From NCBI GenBank assembly GCA_016649715.1, contig JAENXC010000006.1, forward strand, positions 1 through 64,000: 64,000 nt of DNA. The letters run 5' to 3'. The first letter of the stretch is position 1, and the number at the start of each line of letters is the position of its first letter. The notes beneath the pieces are model-generated. The model was given only the letters and a program-made list of their open reading frames with translations. It did not search any database and had not been told where the DNA came from. This document shows positions 42,826 through 50,502 of the stretch, one piece after another. Both the position numbers and the translations under genes were made by a program. The DNA comes from Flavobacteriaceae bacterium. GTDB lineage: Bacteria > Bacteroidota > Bacteroidia > Flavobacteriales > Flavobacteriaceae.

Positions 42826-42850
42826 TGTCTTACAGTTTAATTTAATGAAA

Positions 42851-42882
42851 TAAAAAAAGCCTTTGAAATAATCCAAAGGCTT
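42851..42882 (-). terminator. Rho-independent terminator after the TM2 gene
   Basis: AAAAGCCTTTG and CAAAGGCTTTT arms surround a short AT loop and, on the minus strand, are followed by TTTTTTT. It begins right behind the stop of the TM2 protein gene and can also work on the plus strand. Confidence 0.85.
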
Positions 42883-42890
42883 TTAAGTGT

Positions 42891-43253
42891 TTAGAACCAC
42901 CCTTTTTTCCCTACTTGATAGGTTTGGTAAAATTCCTCATCGCTTTTGGTGAGGTAGATAATTCCTTCAATCAGCCCAATGATACTTCCTATTCCACAAG
43001 TAACGATTGTTATTACAATTTGAATTATTCCTTCCTGTGTGTAGCCTAGTATAAATTTGTGTACCCCAAAGCACCCCAAAACAATTCCAAGGATTCCGGC
43101 CAAAACCTTTTTATTTTCTTGGGTATTTGTTGCCTGGTTCCAGCCTTCCTTAAACTCGTTTGCCGCTTGTTTTGCTTGCTGCTCAATATTTTCAGCAGAA
43201 TCCTCTGTACTTTTTTTGGTGCTGTCGTAGCCCGTGTTTTCTTGTTCTTCCAT
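42891..43253 (-). CDS. TM2 domain protein
   Basis: A 120-residue protein: an acidic, helical N-terminus (residues 1-47) followed by the TM2 domain, with KKVLAGILGIVLGCFGVHKF and LGYTQEGIIQIVITIVTCGIGSIIGLIEGI and a closing YLTKSDEEF. TM2 proteins have two helices joined by a short turn with a conserved G..G.HRFY/HKF motif. Function is unknown. ATG 43253 was chosen; the upstream 26-codon frame lies in the non-coding leader. Confidence 0.85.
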   Translation of the reverse strand: MEEQENTGYDSTKKSTEDSAENIEQQAKQAANEFKEGWNQATNTQENKKVLAGILGIVLGCFGVHKFILGYTQEGIIQIVITIVTCGIGSIIGLIEGIIYLTKSDEEFYQTYQVGKKGWF

Positions 43254-43300
43254 AATTCTAATTTGTTGGTTATTAATTGGTGAATAAAAGTATGAAAAAA

Positions 43301-43687
43301 TTATAGAAATGAACTGTCCACTGGTTCCCAAAGTTCAATTTTATTTCCCTCAGGATCAAGAATCCAACCAAATTTACCATAATCATATGTTTCCATTTCT
43401 CCCACAATGGTTACCCCTTCTTTTTTTAAAACTTTCAACAATTCTTCAAGGTTTTCTACACGGTAGTTGACCATAAATTCCTTTTCGCTTGGCGAAAAAT
43501 AGTTGGTGTCTGCCTTAAAAGGGCTCCATTGTGTGGAACACTTATTGCCCTTTTCATCTTGCCACCAAAAGGTACAACCGTAATTATCGGTGTTCAGCCC
43601 CAAATGGTTTTTGTACCATTCTTTCGTTTTATCGGGAACTTTGGTCTTAAAAAATATTCCGCCAATGCCGGTTACCCTTTTTTTCAT
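43301..43687 (-). CDS. VOC family protein
   Basis: A 128-residue VOC-fold protein (GIGGIFFKTKVPDKTKEWYK, GCTFWWQD, FMVNYRVENLEELLKVLKKE, FGWILDPEGNKIELWEPVD). It is a short single-domain glyoxalase-like protein; the Glu in IELWEP is the usual metal ligand. Activity is not predictable. Its start overlaps nothing and lies 2 bases from the stop of the upstream dehydrogenase gene, suggesting co-transcription. Confidence 0.85.
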   Translation of the reverse strand: MKKRVTGIGGIFFKTKVPDKTKEWYKNHLGLNTDNYGCTFWWQDEKGNKCSTQWSPFKADTNYFSPSEKEFMVNYRVENLEELLKVLKKEGVTIVGEMETYDYGKFGWILDPEGNKIELWEPVDSSFL

Positions 43688-43689
43688 TT

Positions 43690-44634
43690 TTATTGATTTT
43701 TGAAATTTTGAATAATCTTTTCCGCGATAACTTTCACCAATTTTTCTTTGCTTTCCACGGTCCATCCAGCAACGTGCGGACTTAAAATTACATTGTCCAT
43801 CGCAAACAGTTCTTTTAAGGAATTGGGCAAGTTGTCTGAATCAAAAAGGGTTTCAAAAGAAAGTTTTTCGAACTCCAGTACATCTAGGCCGGCACCTAAA
43901 ATTTTTCCGGATTGTATTGCTGAAACCAAATGGGCCGTGACCACGCTTTTGCCACGCGCCGTGTTTATGAGCCAAAAAGGTTTTGAAAATGAATTGATAA
44001 ATCCTGTATTTACCATTTTGTCCGTCAAGGGCGTCCACGGGGTGTGAAGGCTCAGCACATCCGCTTTTTGTTGCAGTTCTTTTAAGGAAACTTGGGTTGC
44101 GTTTTCATCGCCAACGTTTTCTTTTATATCGAAACAGATTACTTCGCAATCAAAACCGCGCAGTTTTTTGGCGAAGGCTTTGCCCATATTGCCGTAACCG
44201 ATGATTCCAACGGTTTTTCCGTCAAGTTCTATTCCACGGTTGGCCTCACGGTTCCACAAGCCGTTTTTAACCTCTCTGTCTGCTTTATTTAGATTGTTGA
44301 ATAGTGAAAGGAGCATTCCCAAAGTGTGTTCGCCCACGGCGTTTCTATTGCCTTCGGGCGCTGCAATTAATTTTATATGAAGCTTTTCGGCGTATTCGGC
44401 ATCTATACTTTCCAAACCTGCACCAACCCGGGCAATGAACTTTAGGTTTTTGGCGGCATCGAGAAATTGTTTGTCAATGTTGAAACGGCTTCGGATAACG
44501 ATTCCGTCATATTCTGAAATAATGGTTTCGATTTCAGATTTTGAAGCTTTGTAGTTTTCTTCATTTGAAAACCCAGCTTCTTTCAACATTTTTAACAATA
44601 AAGGATGATTGCTGTCTAAGTGGAGGATTTTCAT
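43690..44634 (-). CDS. D-2-hydroxyacid dehydrogenase (phosphoglycerate dehydrogenase-like)
   Basis: A 314-residue NAD-dependent dehydrogenase: catalytic-domain segment FIARVGAGLESIDAEYA, Rossmann motif GKTVGIIGYGNMGKAFAKKL (G-x-G-x-x-G), catalytic Arg in LINTARGKSVV, Glu after it, and the His in ILSPHVAGWTVES. The short form without a C-terminal ACT domain occurs in serine synthesis (SerA) and other hydroxyacid conversions. I infer SerA-like function but glyoxylate or hydroxypyruvate reduction cannot be excluded. It is transcribed together with the VOC gene just downstream. Confidence 0.88.
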   Translation of the reverse strand: MKILHLDSNHPLLLKMLKEAGFSNEENYKASKSEIETIISEYDGIVIRSRFNIDKQFLDAAKNLKFIARVGAGLESIDAEYAEKLHIKLIAAPEGNRNAVGEHTLGMLLSLFNNLNKADREVKNGLWNREANRGIELDGKTVGIIGYGNMGKAFAKKLRGFDCEVICFDIKENVGDENATQVSLKELQQKADVLSLHTPWTPLTDKMVNTGFINSFSKPFWLINTARGKSVVTAHLVSAIQSGKILGAGLDVLEFEKLSFETLFDSDNLPNSLKELFAMDNVILSPHVAGWTVESKEKLVKVIAEKIIQNFKNQ

Positions 44635-44667
44635 TTGGTAAGGGTTTTGGAAAGTCTGCAGAGATTA

Positions 44668-45174
44668 CTATTCATGAGGATTTACCTGCGGATAGGCTAT
44701 CATATCTTTGCGGGAAAGATTTGAAATTTTATAATAATTCTTTTTGCCTCCAAACCAATATTCCACAACCGCTTGATTGTCCTCCAACTGAAATGGAAAT
44801 GTTTTTGAAGGTACATTTTGCGCTTCTTTCACAGGATCGGCATCCATAATTACATCGCGTTGGGTATTGTTTTGCAGATAACCTACGTATTGATTCGGGT
44901 CGTTTACATTTCCTTTTGCTTCAAGAATATGGTTTCTGAAATAGATATTCTGAATAACAACATTGGGGTCCATTTCCTTGAAAACGATATGAATATTTGT
45001 GCCCGAACCACCTTCCTTTACACCGGCAGCCCAATCCTGAAAATAAGCTTCGGCAATCTTAAAAGGCGGATTTTGAACCAAGGCTTTCATTTCATCTTTG
45101 TTTTGCGCCCCACCACAATTGGAAAAACTGAAAAGCAAAAGAGGCATGGTCAAAATAATAAGTAGGATTTTCAT
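44668..45174 (-). CDS. Probable lipoprotein of unknown function
   Basis: A 168-residue protein with a signal sequence MKILLIILTMPLLLFSFSNC and Cys20 in a relaxed lipobox typical of Bacteroidetes, followed by GGAQNKDE. The mature domain, with PFKIAEAYFQDWAAGVKEGG and TFPFQLEDNQAVVEYWFGGK, is not recognised; similar small lipoproteins are common in Flavobacteriia. It lies upstream of, and on the same strand as, the hydroxyacid dehydrogenase gene. Confidence 0.75.
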   Translation of the reverse strand: MKILLIILTMPLLLFSFSNCGGAQNKDEMKALVQNPPFKIAEAYFQDWAAGVKEGGSGTNIHIVFKEMDPNVVIQNIYFRNHILEAKGNVNDPNQYVGYLQNNTQRDVIMDADPVKEAQNVPSKTFPFQLEDNQAVVEYWFGGKKNYYKISNLSRKDMIAYPQVNPHE

Positions 45175-45230
45175 CTTTTCTATCTTTCACGAAATTTACG
45201 AATAATATGTAACACTGAACCACCCAGGTT

Positions 45231-46004
45231 TTAAATACCCGATGGATCTGGGGTAAAAGTTTTTAGCTCAAACTTTTCACCATCAAAAACACCGTAGGAA
45301 AAATGGTTTATCCAATCGCCCAAATTATAGTAGGTTGAATTTTCACCCACTTTAATTTCCAAGGGCAAATGGCGGTGGCCAAAAATTAAGTAATCGTAAT
45401 GTTTACTTTCCAGTTTTCGTTTGGAATATTGAGCGAGCCATTCTTGCTCCTCACCCAAAAACTGTTTGTCCTCGTCACCAGAAATCAGTTTGTTTTTCAC
45501 GGAAAGATGCTGTGCCACCCGCACGCCAATATCTGGGTGCAACCAGCGGAAAAGCCATTTTGAAAAAGGATTGATGAAAACCTTCTTCATCCGCTTATAG
45601 CCTTTATCGCCCGGCCCTTTGCCATCGCCATGGCCAATGAAAAAATGTTTGCTGTTGAAAACAAATTCCTTCGGGTGGTGATATACGGGGATGTTCAGTT
45701 CCTTTTCAAAATAATCATGCATCCACAGGTCGTGGTTTCCCACAAAAAAATGGATTTGGATACCGCTGTCGCGAAGTTCGGCCAGTTTCCCCAAAACGCG
45801 CACGAAGCCTTTTGGAACCACAGTTCTGTATTCAAACCAAAAATCGAAAAGGTCGCCGAGCAGGAAGATAATTTCGGCATCGTGTTTAATGCTTTCCAAC
45901 CATTTCACAAAAATCTTTTCGCGCGGCAAGCTTTCGGCCTGCGTTGGCGCGCCAAGGTGGTTGTCACTTGAAAAGTATATTTTTTTGCCCTGTGGGATTT
46001 GCAT
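45231..46004 (-). CDS. lpxH: UDP-2,3-diacylglucosamine diphosphatase (LpxH-like)
   Basis: This 257-residue calcineurin-type phosphoesterase has all metal motifs: YFSSDNHLGAP (D-x-H), LLGDLFDFWFE (GD..D), FVGNHDLWM (GNHD), FFIGHGDGKG (GH) and YLIFGHRHLPLEI (GHxH). The GDLFDFWFEYR and YHHPKE segments match LpxH, which makes lipid X in lipid A synthesis. Cell location is the cytoplasmic face of the inner membrane. Other UDP-diacylglucosamine pyrophosphatases (LpxI) are unrelated. Confidence 0.9.
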   Translation of the reverse strand: MQIPQGKKIYFSSDNHLGAPTQAESLPREKIFVKWLESIKHDAEIIFLLGDLFDFWFEYRTVVPKGFVRVLGKLAELRDSGIQIHFFVGNHDLWMHDYFEKELNIPVYHHPKEFVFNSKHFFIGHGDGKGPGDKGYKRMKKVFINPFSKWLFRWLHPDIGVRVAQHLSVKNKLISGDEDKQFLGEEQEWLAQYSKRKLESKHYDYLIFGHRHLPLEIKVGENSTYYNLGDWINHFSYGVFDGEKFELKTFTPDPSGI

Positions 46005-46064
46005 TCGGTAAAGATAGTGAAAGTGAAGTGTTGGCTTAAGTTTTTTTTAGAAGGAAGCTATTTA

Positions 46065-46088
46065 TGTTATAACAATGTATTAACTTTG
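46065..46088 (+). promoter_or_regulatory. Putative mazEF promoter with palindrome
   Basis: TAACTTTG at 46081-46088 matches TAnnTTTG and lies 16 bases before the mazE start. TGTTATAACA at 46065-46074, a perfect palindrome, sits in the spacer where an autorepressor could bind. A -33 TTTG is not obvious. Confidence 0.45.
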
Positions 46089-46104
46089 TGAAAAATTCTT
46101 TTCT

Positions 46105-46359
46105 ATGGAAGCTAAAATAATCAAAGTTGGAAATTCAAAAGGAATAATTATTCCTTCAAAATTCCTCAAACTTATTGGACTTGAGGATAGAGTTACCATT
46201 GAGATCGAGAATGACAAAATAATTATTACAGCAACAGAATCTAAGCCCCGTGTAGGCTGGGAAGAAATGCTTGCAGAAGATGTTGCAAAATACGGCCAGC
46301 CCGAAAGGTTGATGCCAGATTTTTTTGAGGATGAAGATAAAACCGTTTGGGAATGGTAA
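46105..46359 (+). CDS. mazE: MazE-like antitoxin (AbrB fold)
   Basis: An 84-residue protein with an N-terminal AbrB/MazE swapped-hairpin domain (IIKVGNSKGIIIPSKFLKLI, GLEDRVTIEIENDKIIIT) and a C-terminal acidic tail (MPDFFEDEDKTVWEW) that should bind MazF. It is the first gene of a two-gene module and represses its own promoter in known systems. The gene ends in the sequence ATGGTAA, so its stop lies inside the MazF start. Confidence 0.9.
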   Translation: MEAKIIKVGNSKGIIIPSKFLKLIGLEDRVTIEIENDKIIITATESKPRVGWEEMLAEDVAKYGQPERLMPDFFEDEDKTVWEW

Positions 46360-46673
46360 AACAGTACGATATTTATTGGGTCAATCTTGATCCAACCGTT
46401 GGTAGCGAAATTCAAAAAACACGTCCGTGTCTTGTTATTTCTCCAAATTTTTCGAATAAAATTTTAAATACTTTATTGGTTGCACCAATTACATCAACCC
46501 TCCGAAAATTTCCGATGCGTATCCAAATCGACTTGCAAGGAAAAACCGGTCAAGTTGCCTTGGATCAAATTCGATGCGTCGATAAATCGAGATTACTCAA
46601 AAAAATGGATAGTCTGGACAAGGAATCTGTCACTAATCTCAAAGAAATTCTTTCAGAATATCTCGTAGAATAA
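46353..46673 (+). CDS. mazF: MazF-like endoribonuclease toxin
   Basis: A 106-residue protein of the MazF/PemK fold: YDIYWVNLDPTVGSEIQKTR and PCLVISPN at the start, LLVAPITSTLRKFPMRI, and DQIRCVDKSRLLKKMDSL at the C-terminal part; the R and T/S positions used in RNA cleavage are present. It cleaves mRNA at specific sites. The ATG at 46353 overlaps the mazE stop; a TTG two codons upstream was not used. Confidence 0.9.
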   Translation: MVKQYDIYWVNLDPTVGSEIQKTRPCLVISPNFSNKILNTLLVAPITSTLRKFPMRIQIDLQGKTGQVALDQIRCVDKSRLLKKMDSLDKESVTNLKEILSEYLVE

Positions 46674-46677
46674 AATT

Positions 46678-47127
46678 CTAATTATCCCCCGCAAACCACT
46701 GTGCATAACTGCTGTCGGTTTCCTGAAGTTTTAAGGAATGGAGCTGAATGTTATTGGGTAAACGTTTCTTTATTTTTTCAGAAAAATCGATTACCATCAT
46801 TTCGCTGGTGGGCTGATAATCCACGAGCAACACACTGTGGCCGCGGTCGCTCAGTTCCTTTGCCAATTCAACGTGAGGGGTGTTTTTGTTGAAAACCGTG
46901 GCGTGGTCAAAAATATCAACTATTTCCTCCCTTACAATTTTTTTGAGGTCGCTAAAATCTATTACCATTCCAAACTTTACGTTTTCGTTATCTTCAATGG
47001 GGCGCCCAATAACCGTTACCGAAAGTTTGTAACTGTGCCCGTGCACGTTGCGGCATTTACCGTCGTAGCCATAAAGGGCGTGACCGGTTTCAAAAGAAAA
47101 AATCTTGGTAATCCGTATTTTGTTCAT
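46678..47127 (-). CDS. queD: 6-carboxytetrahydropterin synthase-like (QueD/PTPS)
   Basis: A 149-residue enzyme of the 6-pyruvoyl-tetrahydropterin synthase fold. Zinc ligands are visible as the His in FETGHALYG and the pair in NVHGHSYKL; the catalytic Cys is in GKCRNVHGH, and VIDFSDLKKIVRE, FDHATVF and LHSLKLQETDSSYAQW complete the family pattern. QueD makes 6-carboxytetrahydropterin for queuosine. PTPS-type activity cannot be excluded. It is convergent with mazF, with 4 bases between the stops. Confidence 0.88.
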   Translation of the reverse strand: MNKIRITKIFSFETGHALYGYDGKCRNVHGHSYKLSVTVIGRPIEDNENVKFGMVIDFSDLKKIVREEIVDIFDHATVFNKNTPHVELAKELSDRGHSVLLVDYQPTSEMMVIDFSEKIKKRLPNNIQLHSLKLQETDSSYAQWFAGDN

Positions 47128-47166
47128 TTTCTTGAATTGTTCGGCTAAGGTACGGCATTTTAAAAA

Positions 47167-47478
47167 CTATAAATAAATCTTGTGATCGCGACAATAATCA
47201 GCTATATAATTGCGAAGGTTTTCCGTCGCATTTTTAAAGTTTACGCGTTCACTTTCGCCAAAACGCTCGGCTTCCAAATCGCGTTTCAGCTCCATAGAAA
47301 TACTCTCCCGGATTTCGTGAAGTAGAATTTTCAAATATTTTTCTTTGCTCATTTCCGTAAGCTGTTGTAGGTCTATCAGGGCATCACAGACTTTTTCATA
47401 TTCGGAAATGAGTTCTTTTACCGAAGAAGTTTCGAGCAATTCGGGATTGTTTTGGAATATTTCAAAAGAGGTTTTCAA
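47167..47478 (-). CDS. Hypothetical helical protein
   Basis: A 103-residue, highly charged helical protein without signal peptide or membrane segment (LETSSVKELISEYEKVCDAL, EIRESISMELKRDLEAERFG). No family is recognised. It lies 39 bases upstream of queD on the same strand and may be co-transcribed with it. Codon use and position support that it is a real gene. Confidence 0.65.
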   Translation of the reverse strand: MKTSFEIFQNNPELLETSSVKELISEYEKVCDALIDLQQLTEMSKEKYLKILLHEIRESISMELKRDLEAERFGESERVNFKNATENLRNYIADYCRDHKIYL

Positions 47479-47513
47479 TGCAAAATATTTTCAACTAAAA
47501 AAATACGAAGATT

Positions 47514-47612
47514 TTAGCGTTTTTTCAACTTTTGATAAACAACTACGGCAATAACCAAAACTGCCAATATCAAAAAAAGGCCTGGGCCACTCAAAAATTT
47601 TAACCAATCCAT
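47514..47612 (-). CDS. 32-residue single-helix membrane microprotein
   Basis: The frame MDWLKFLSGPGLFLILAVLV..VVVYQKLKKR has an aromatic start, one long hydrophobic helix (about residues 10-26) and a basic end, the ideal build of a bitopic small membrane protein. It is short enough to be missed by most gene callers. It lies just upstream of the helical protein gene on the same strand. Such microproteins often bind or regulate larger membrane proteins; nothing shows a partner here. Confidence 0.6.
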   Translation of the reverse strand: MDWLKFLSGPGLFLILAVLVIAVVVYQKLKKR

Positions 47613-47638
47613 ATTTTCGTGATTTGTGATTTGTTAAT

Positions 47639-47653
47639 CTGCCGGCAGGCAGG
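47639..47653. repeat. GC-rich palindrome copy
   Basis: CTGCCGGCAGGCAGG lies between the 32-residue microprotein and the MATE gene. It is another member of the family inside tex, the kinase and the AddA-like gene, here outside any coding region. Confidence 0.75.
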
Positions 47654-47687
47654 TTCTTGATTCGTTGTTTCTTGTATCGTAAAAATA

Positions 47688-49022
47688 TTACTTTTCTATC
47701 ATTGGAATGTATTTTCTTCGGAATTTAACCATCAAAGCAACCGCGCGATACGCCACCCAAACAATCAGTGCTGTCCATATTCCAATCAAACCCCAGTGCA
47801 TATATTTTGAAAAATAAAGTACGGGGATGAATCCAAAAATAGTTGCGCCCAGAAGTACATTTCGCAAATAGCCCATTTCGCCCAAGCCTTTAAAAATAGA
47901 ATCGAGCGTGAAGGCCATTGCGTTAAATGGTAAACAAATGAGCACCATAAAGAACATACTGTAGAAGATTGAAAGCACTTTTTCATCTTTGTTAAAAAGA
48001 AGGCCCAAGGGTTCGTAAAGTATAAGTCCAATCAAAACGAGCAAGGCAGCAACACCCAAATTATAAAGATTCACTTTTTTGGTGAGTTTCCACAACGAAC
48101 TGTAGTTGCGTTCACCCAAAAGTTTTCCGCCGAGAATATTTCCTGCGGCCCCATAGCCATCAATGAAAAATGCAGTAAAAATCCATATATTAAAGGCAAT
48201 AGTGTGTGCGGCAATGTATTCTTTCCCCAAATCGGCAGCTTCTCGGGTTGCCAATATTAATGCTGTGTTCAACGCTACAGAACGCAAAAAAAGATTGAAA
48301 CTCATACCGACCAGCCGTTTGATTTCGGGGTGCAACGGAAAATATAATTTTAGGGAAATTTCAGTTTTTTTCAGAAGAAAAATCAAAGCCAAAATCGCCA
48401 TAACCGCTTGCGAAATAAGACTTGCCCAAGCCGCGCCTTTTATTCCAAATGGGGCAATATAGCCGTCAATGCCATAAACCAGTACAAAGTCTAAAATTAT
48501 GTTTAGAGCTGCACCAATTGCTGCAATAATCATTGGCCAAAAGGTATTTTGAAGTCCGCGGAACAAACCAAAAACCGCAAAAGTGAAAAGTGTGAGCGGA
48601 AAGCCCCAAACGCGAATGTTGTAATAATCAATGCTGAAAGAAAGAATCATCCCTTCGGCATTGAGTAATTTGAAGATTTCCTCAACAAAAAAATAGGTTG
48701 AAAAAAGCACTATAATGCTCAATACAATATTGAAATAAATGGCCTGCGCAGGAAAATTATGCAAATCTTTCAACCTGCCTGCGCCCAAATTCTGCGAAAC
48801 AATTGCAGAAATCGCGCTACGTGTTTGACCCAAAATCCATATCAAAGCTGAAAGGAAGGAACCAACGATCCCCACTGCGGCAAGCGATTCAATTCCAAAT
48901 TCCTTCAAATTTCCAACAATGGCAGCATCGGTTGCAGACAGCACTGGCTCGGCGATTCCCGAAATTATTGCTGGAATGGCGAGCTGTTGTATTCGTTTGA
49001 ATGAAATGTCTGTCTGTAGCAT
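47688..49022 (-). CDS. MATE family efflux transporter (DinF-like)
   Basis: A 444-residue twelve-helix exporter. The N-terminal segment ISFKRIQQLAIPAIISGIAE, DAAIVGNLKEFGIESLAAVG and the C-terminal half NTFWPMIIAAIGAALNIILD and GVAALLVLIGLILYEPLGLL fit the DinF-type branch of MATE pumps. ATG 49022 was chosen; a 13-codon upstream extension is unlikely. Substrate is unknown. It is the second MATE protein in the window. Confidence 0.88.
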   Translation of the reverse strand: MLQTDISFKRIQQLAIPAIISGIAEPVLSATDAAIVGNLKEFGIESLAAVGIVGSFLSALIWILGQTRSAISAIVSQNLGAGRLKDLHNFPAQAIYFNIVLSIIVLFSTYFFVEEIFKLLNAEGMILSFSIDYYNIRVWGFPLTLFTFAVFGLFRGLQNTFWPMIIAAIGAALNIILDFVLVYGIDGYIAPFGIKGAAWASLISQAVMAILALIFLLKKTEISLKLYFPLHPEIKRLVGMSFNLFLRSVALNTALILATREAADLGKEYIAAHTIAFNIWIFTAFFIDGYGAAGNILGGKLLGERNYSSLWKLTKKVNLYNLGVAALLVLIGLILYEPLGLLFNKDEKVLSIFYSMFFMVLICLPFNAMAFTLDSIFKGLGEMGYLRNVLLGATIFGFIPVLYFSKYMHWGLIGIWTALIVWVAYRAVALMVKFRRKYIPMIEK

Positions 49023-49157
49023 TTTAGAAAGTGCAAAACTACGGAAAATGCAAAAATCCAATGGATTGGTTTCACTTTAAATGTTTAAAATTTATGTGAA
49101 ATATGTGTATAAAATATTTAGGATTAATTTTGCAACCTATCTAAAGAATTCAAAATT

Positions 49158-49402
49158 ATGAAGAATATTTTGGTGCCTGTTGGGTCTTCGGATAATTCTG
49201 TAAGCAAACTTCCTATACTAAAGCGGAAGCCTCCACTACTTTTCAAGCGGTGATTGAGTATTTTCAGCATTTTAATCCCGATATGCTTTGTGTGGTTAGG
49301 CGCAAGCGAGGATTCTTCAAAAAACTTTTGGAAAAGAACGAAAACCACAAACGGGAATTCTATACTATCAAACCGTTGTTGGTGCTTTCGGTACAGGAAT
49401 AG
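49158..49402 (+). pseudogene. Decayed universal stress protein gene
   Basis: The start (MKNILVPVGSSDNSVSK) is that of a UspA-type protein, and a different frame that ends at 49402 reads AVIEYFQHFNPDMLCVVRRK and FYTIKPLLVLSVQE, the typical C-terminal part. The middle 180 or so residues of the usual two-domain protein are missing, and the two parts are out of register. So the gene suffered an internal deletion with a frameshift. Confidence 0.82.
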
Positions 49403-49447
49403 TTTTCAGTATTCAGCAATCAGTACACAGTAGTCAGTCAAAAAAAA

Positions 49448-49490
49448 TGGCAGTATTCATCACAGGTTTACTGTTTACTGAATACTGCCA
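49448..49490. repeat. Inverted repeat near tRNA-Ala
   Basis: TGGCAGTATTC at 49448-49458 and GAATACTGCCA at 49480-49490 pair perfectly. The bases before it repeat CAGTATTCAG-type words several times (49411-49438). It lies between the broken usp gene and the tRNA gene. Confidence 0.6.
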
Positions 49491-49507
49491 ATTGTGTACA
49501 TAATCTG

Positions 49508-49581
<74 letters not shown>

Positions 49582-49662
49582 TTTTGTGTTCGGCAGCTCA
49601 CGGAGCGTAGGAACATTTGTTGTTTAGGATGCCAAAAATAGTAAATTTTTCAATATCCCACT

Positions 49663-50502
49663 TCATTTTAAAAATTCAATTGTTTTTTCAACAACATTTT
49701 TTAATGCTTCGGGCAAGTTGCGCTCGTTCCAAGGGTGTTTTGTATTGAAAACGTGGTTTGCGCCATCAATGATTTTCAGTTCACTTTTTGGGTTCCAGGA
49801 ATGGATTGCACCTGCTTCTTTTACTAAAACCGTAGGATCCTCGCTTCCGTGCACAATGAGCTGAGGGATTTTTAAATGTTTCACGGAACGGCTGATAGTC
49901 AACCGCTTTTCATTTGCCTTAAAATCCTCATAAAACTGAAAATCGTTTGGCATCATTTGCTTAGTCCGACCGTTTTCGACATAGGAAACGCCCGTTTCTT
50001 TCCAACTTTCAAACGCTGCAGTTCCTTCGTGAAACCGCGCCTTAAAATCGCTTACGCCAGCCCAGCTTACCACTTTAGAAATCCTATTATCTTCTTCTGC
50101 TTTTATCAAAACAATTCCTCCACCGCGGCTGTGGCCAATTAATAAAATGGTCAAAATTTCCTTCGGAAAATTTTCATTTCCGCTTTCAATTTCATTTAAA
50201 ACCCTGTCTAAATCATCCAGCTCCAGACTGAAATTGTTTTTGGCAAAGGCGTCCAAATCAGGGAAATCAATAGGTTGTTCCATCGTTCCGCCGTTATGCG
50301 AAAAATTGAATTTCACAAAACAGAATCCAGCAGTTGCAAAAGCTTCAGCAACCAAATTCCACGCGCCCCAATCCTTGAAACCTTTATAGCCGTGGCAAAA
50401 AATTACAAGTGGCAACGCATTTTTTGATTCCTTGAAATAAACGTCGTAAAGAATTGGCTTTTTAGCTTCGGAAGTTAGTATTTTGTTTTTTTTGATTAGC
50501 AT
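49663..50502 (-). CDS. Alpha/beta hydrolase
   Basis: A 279-residue hydrolase: oxyanion segment LPLVIFCHGYKGFKDWGAWN, nucleophile elbow LLIGHSRGGG, an Asp in LIVHGSEDPTV and a His in IIDGANHVFN, so the triad is complete. It resembles dienelactone-hydrolase-like or prolyl-oligopeptidase-like family proteins; substrate unknown. The ATG at 50502 shares one base with the upstream AddB-like stop (TAATG), so translation is probably coupled. It is the last gene of that operon. Confidence 0.88.
   Translation of the reverse strand: MLIKKNKILTSEAKKPILYDVYFKESKNALPLVIFCHGYKGFKDWGAWNLVAEAFATAGFCFVKFNFSHNGGTMEQPIDFPDLDAFAKNNFSLELDDLDRVLNEIESGNENFPKEILTILLIGHSRGGGIVLIKAEEDNRISKVVSWAGVSDFKARFHEGTAAFESWKETGVSYVENGRTKQMMPNDFQFYEDFKANEKRLTISRSVKHLKIPQLIVHGSEDPTVLVKEAGAIHSWNPKSELKIIDGANHVFNTKHPWNERNLPEALKNVVEKTIEFLK

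Noticed and set aside
48776-48786. Another copy of the GC-rich palindrome in the second MATE gene
   Set aside because: Only CCTGCCTGCG is shared; it lacks the symmetric arms and encodes the normal GAGRLK segment of the family.
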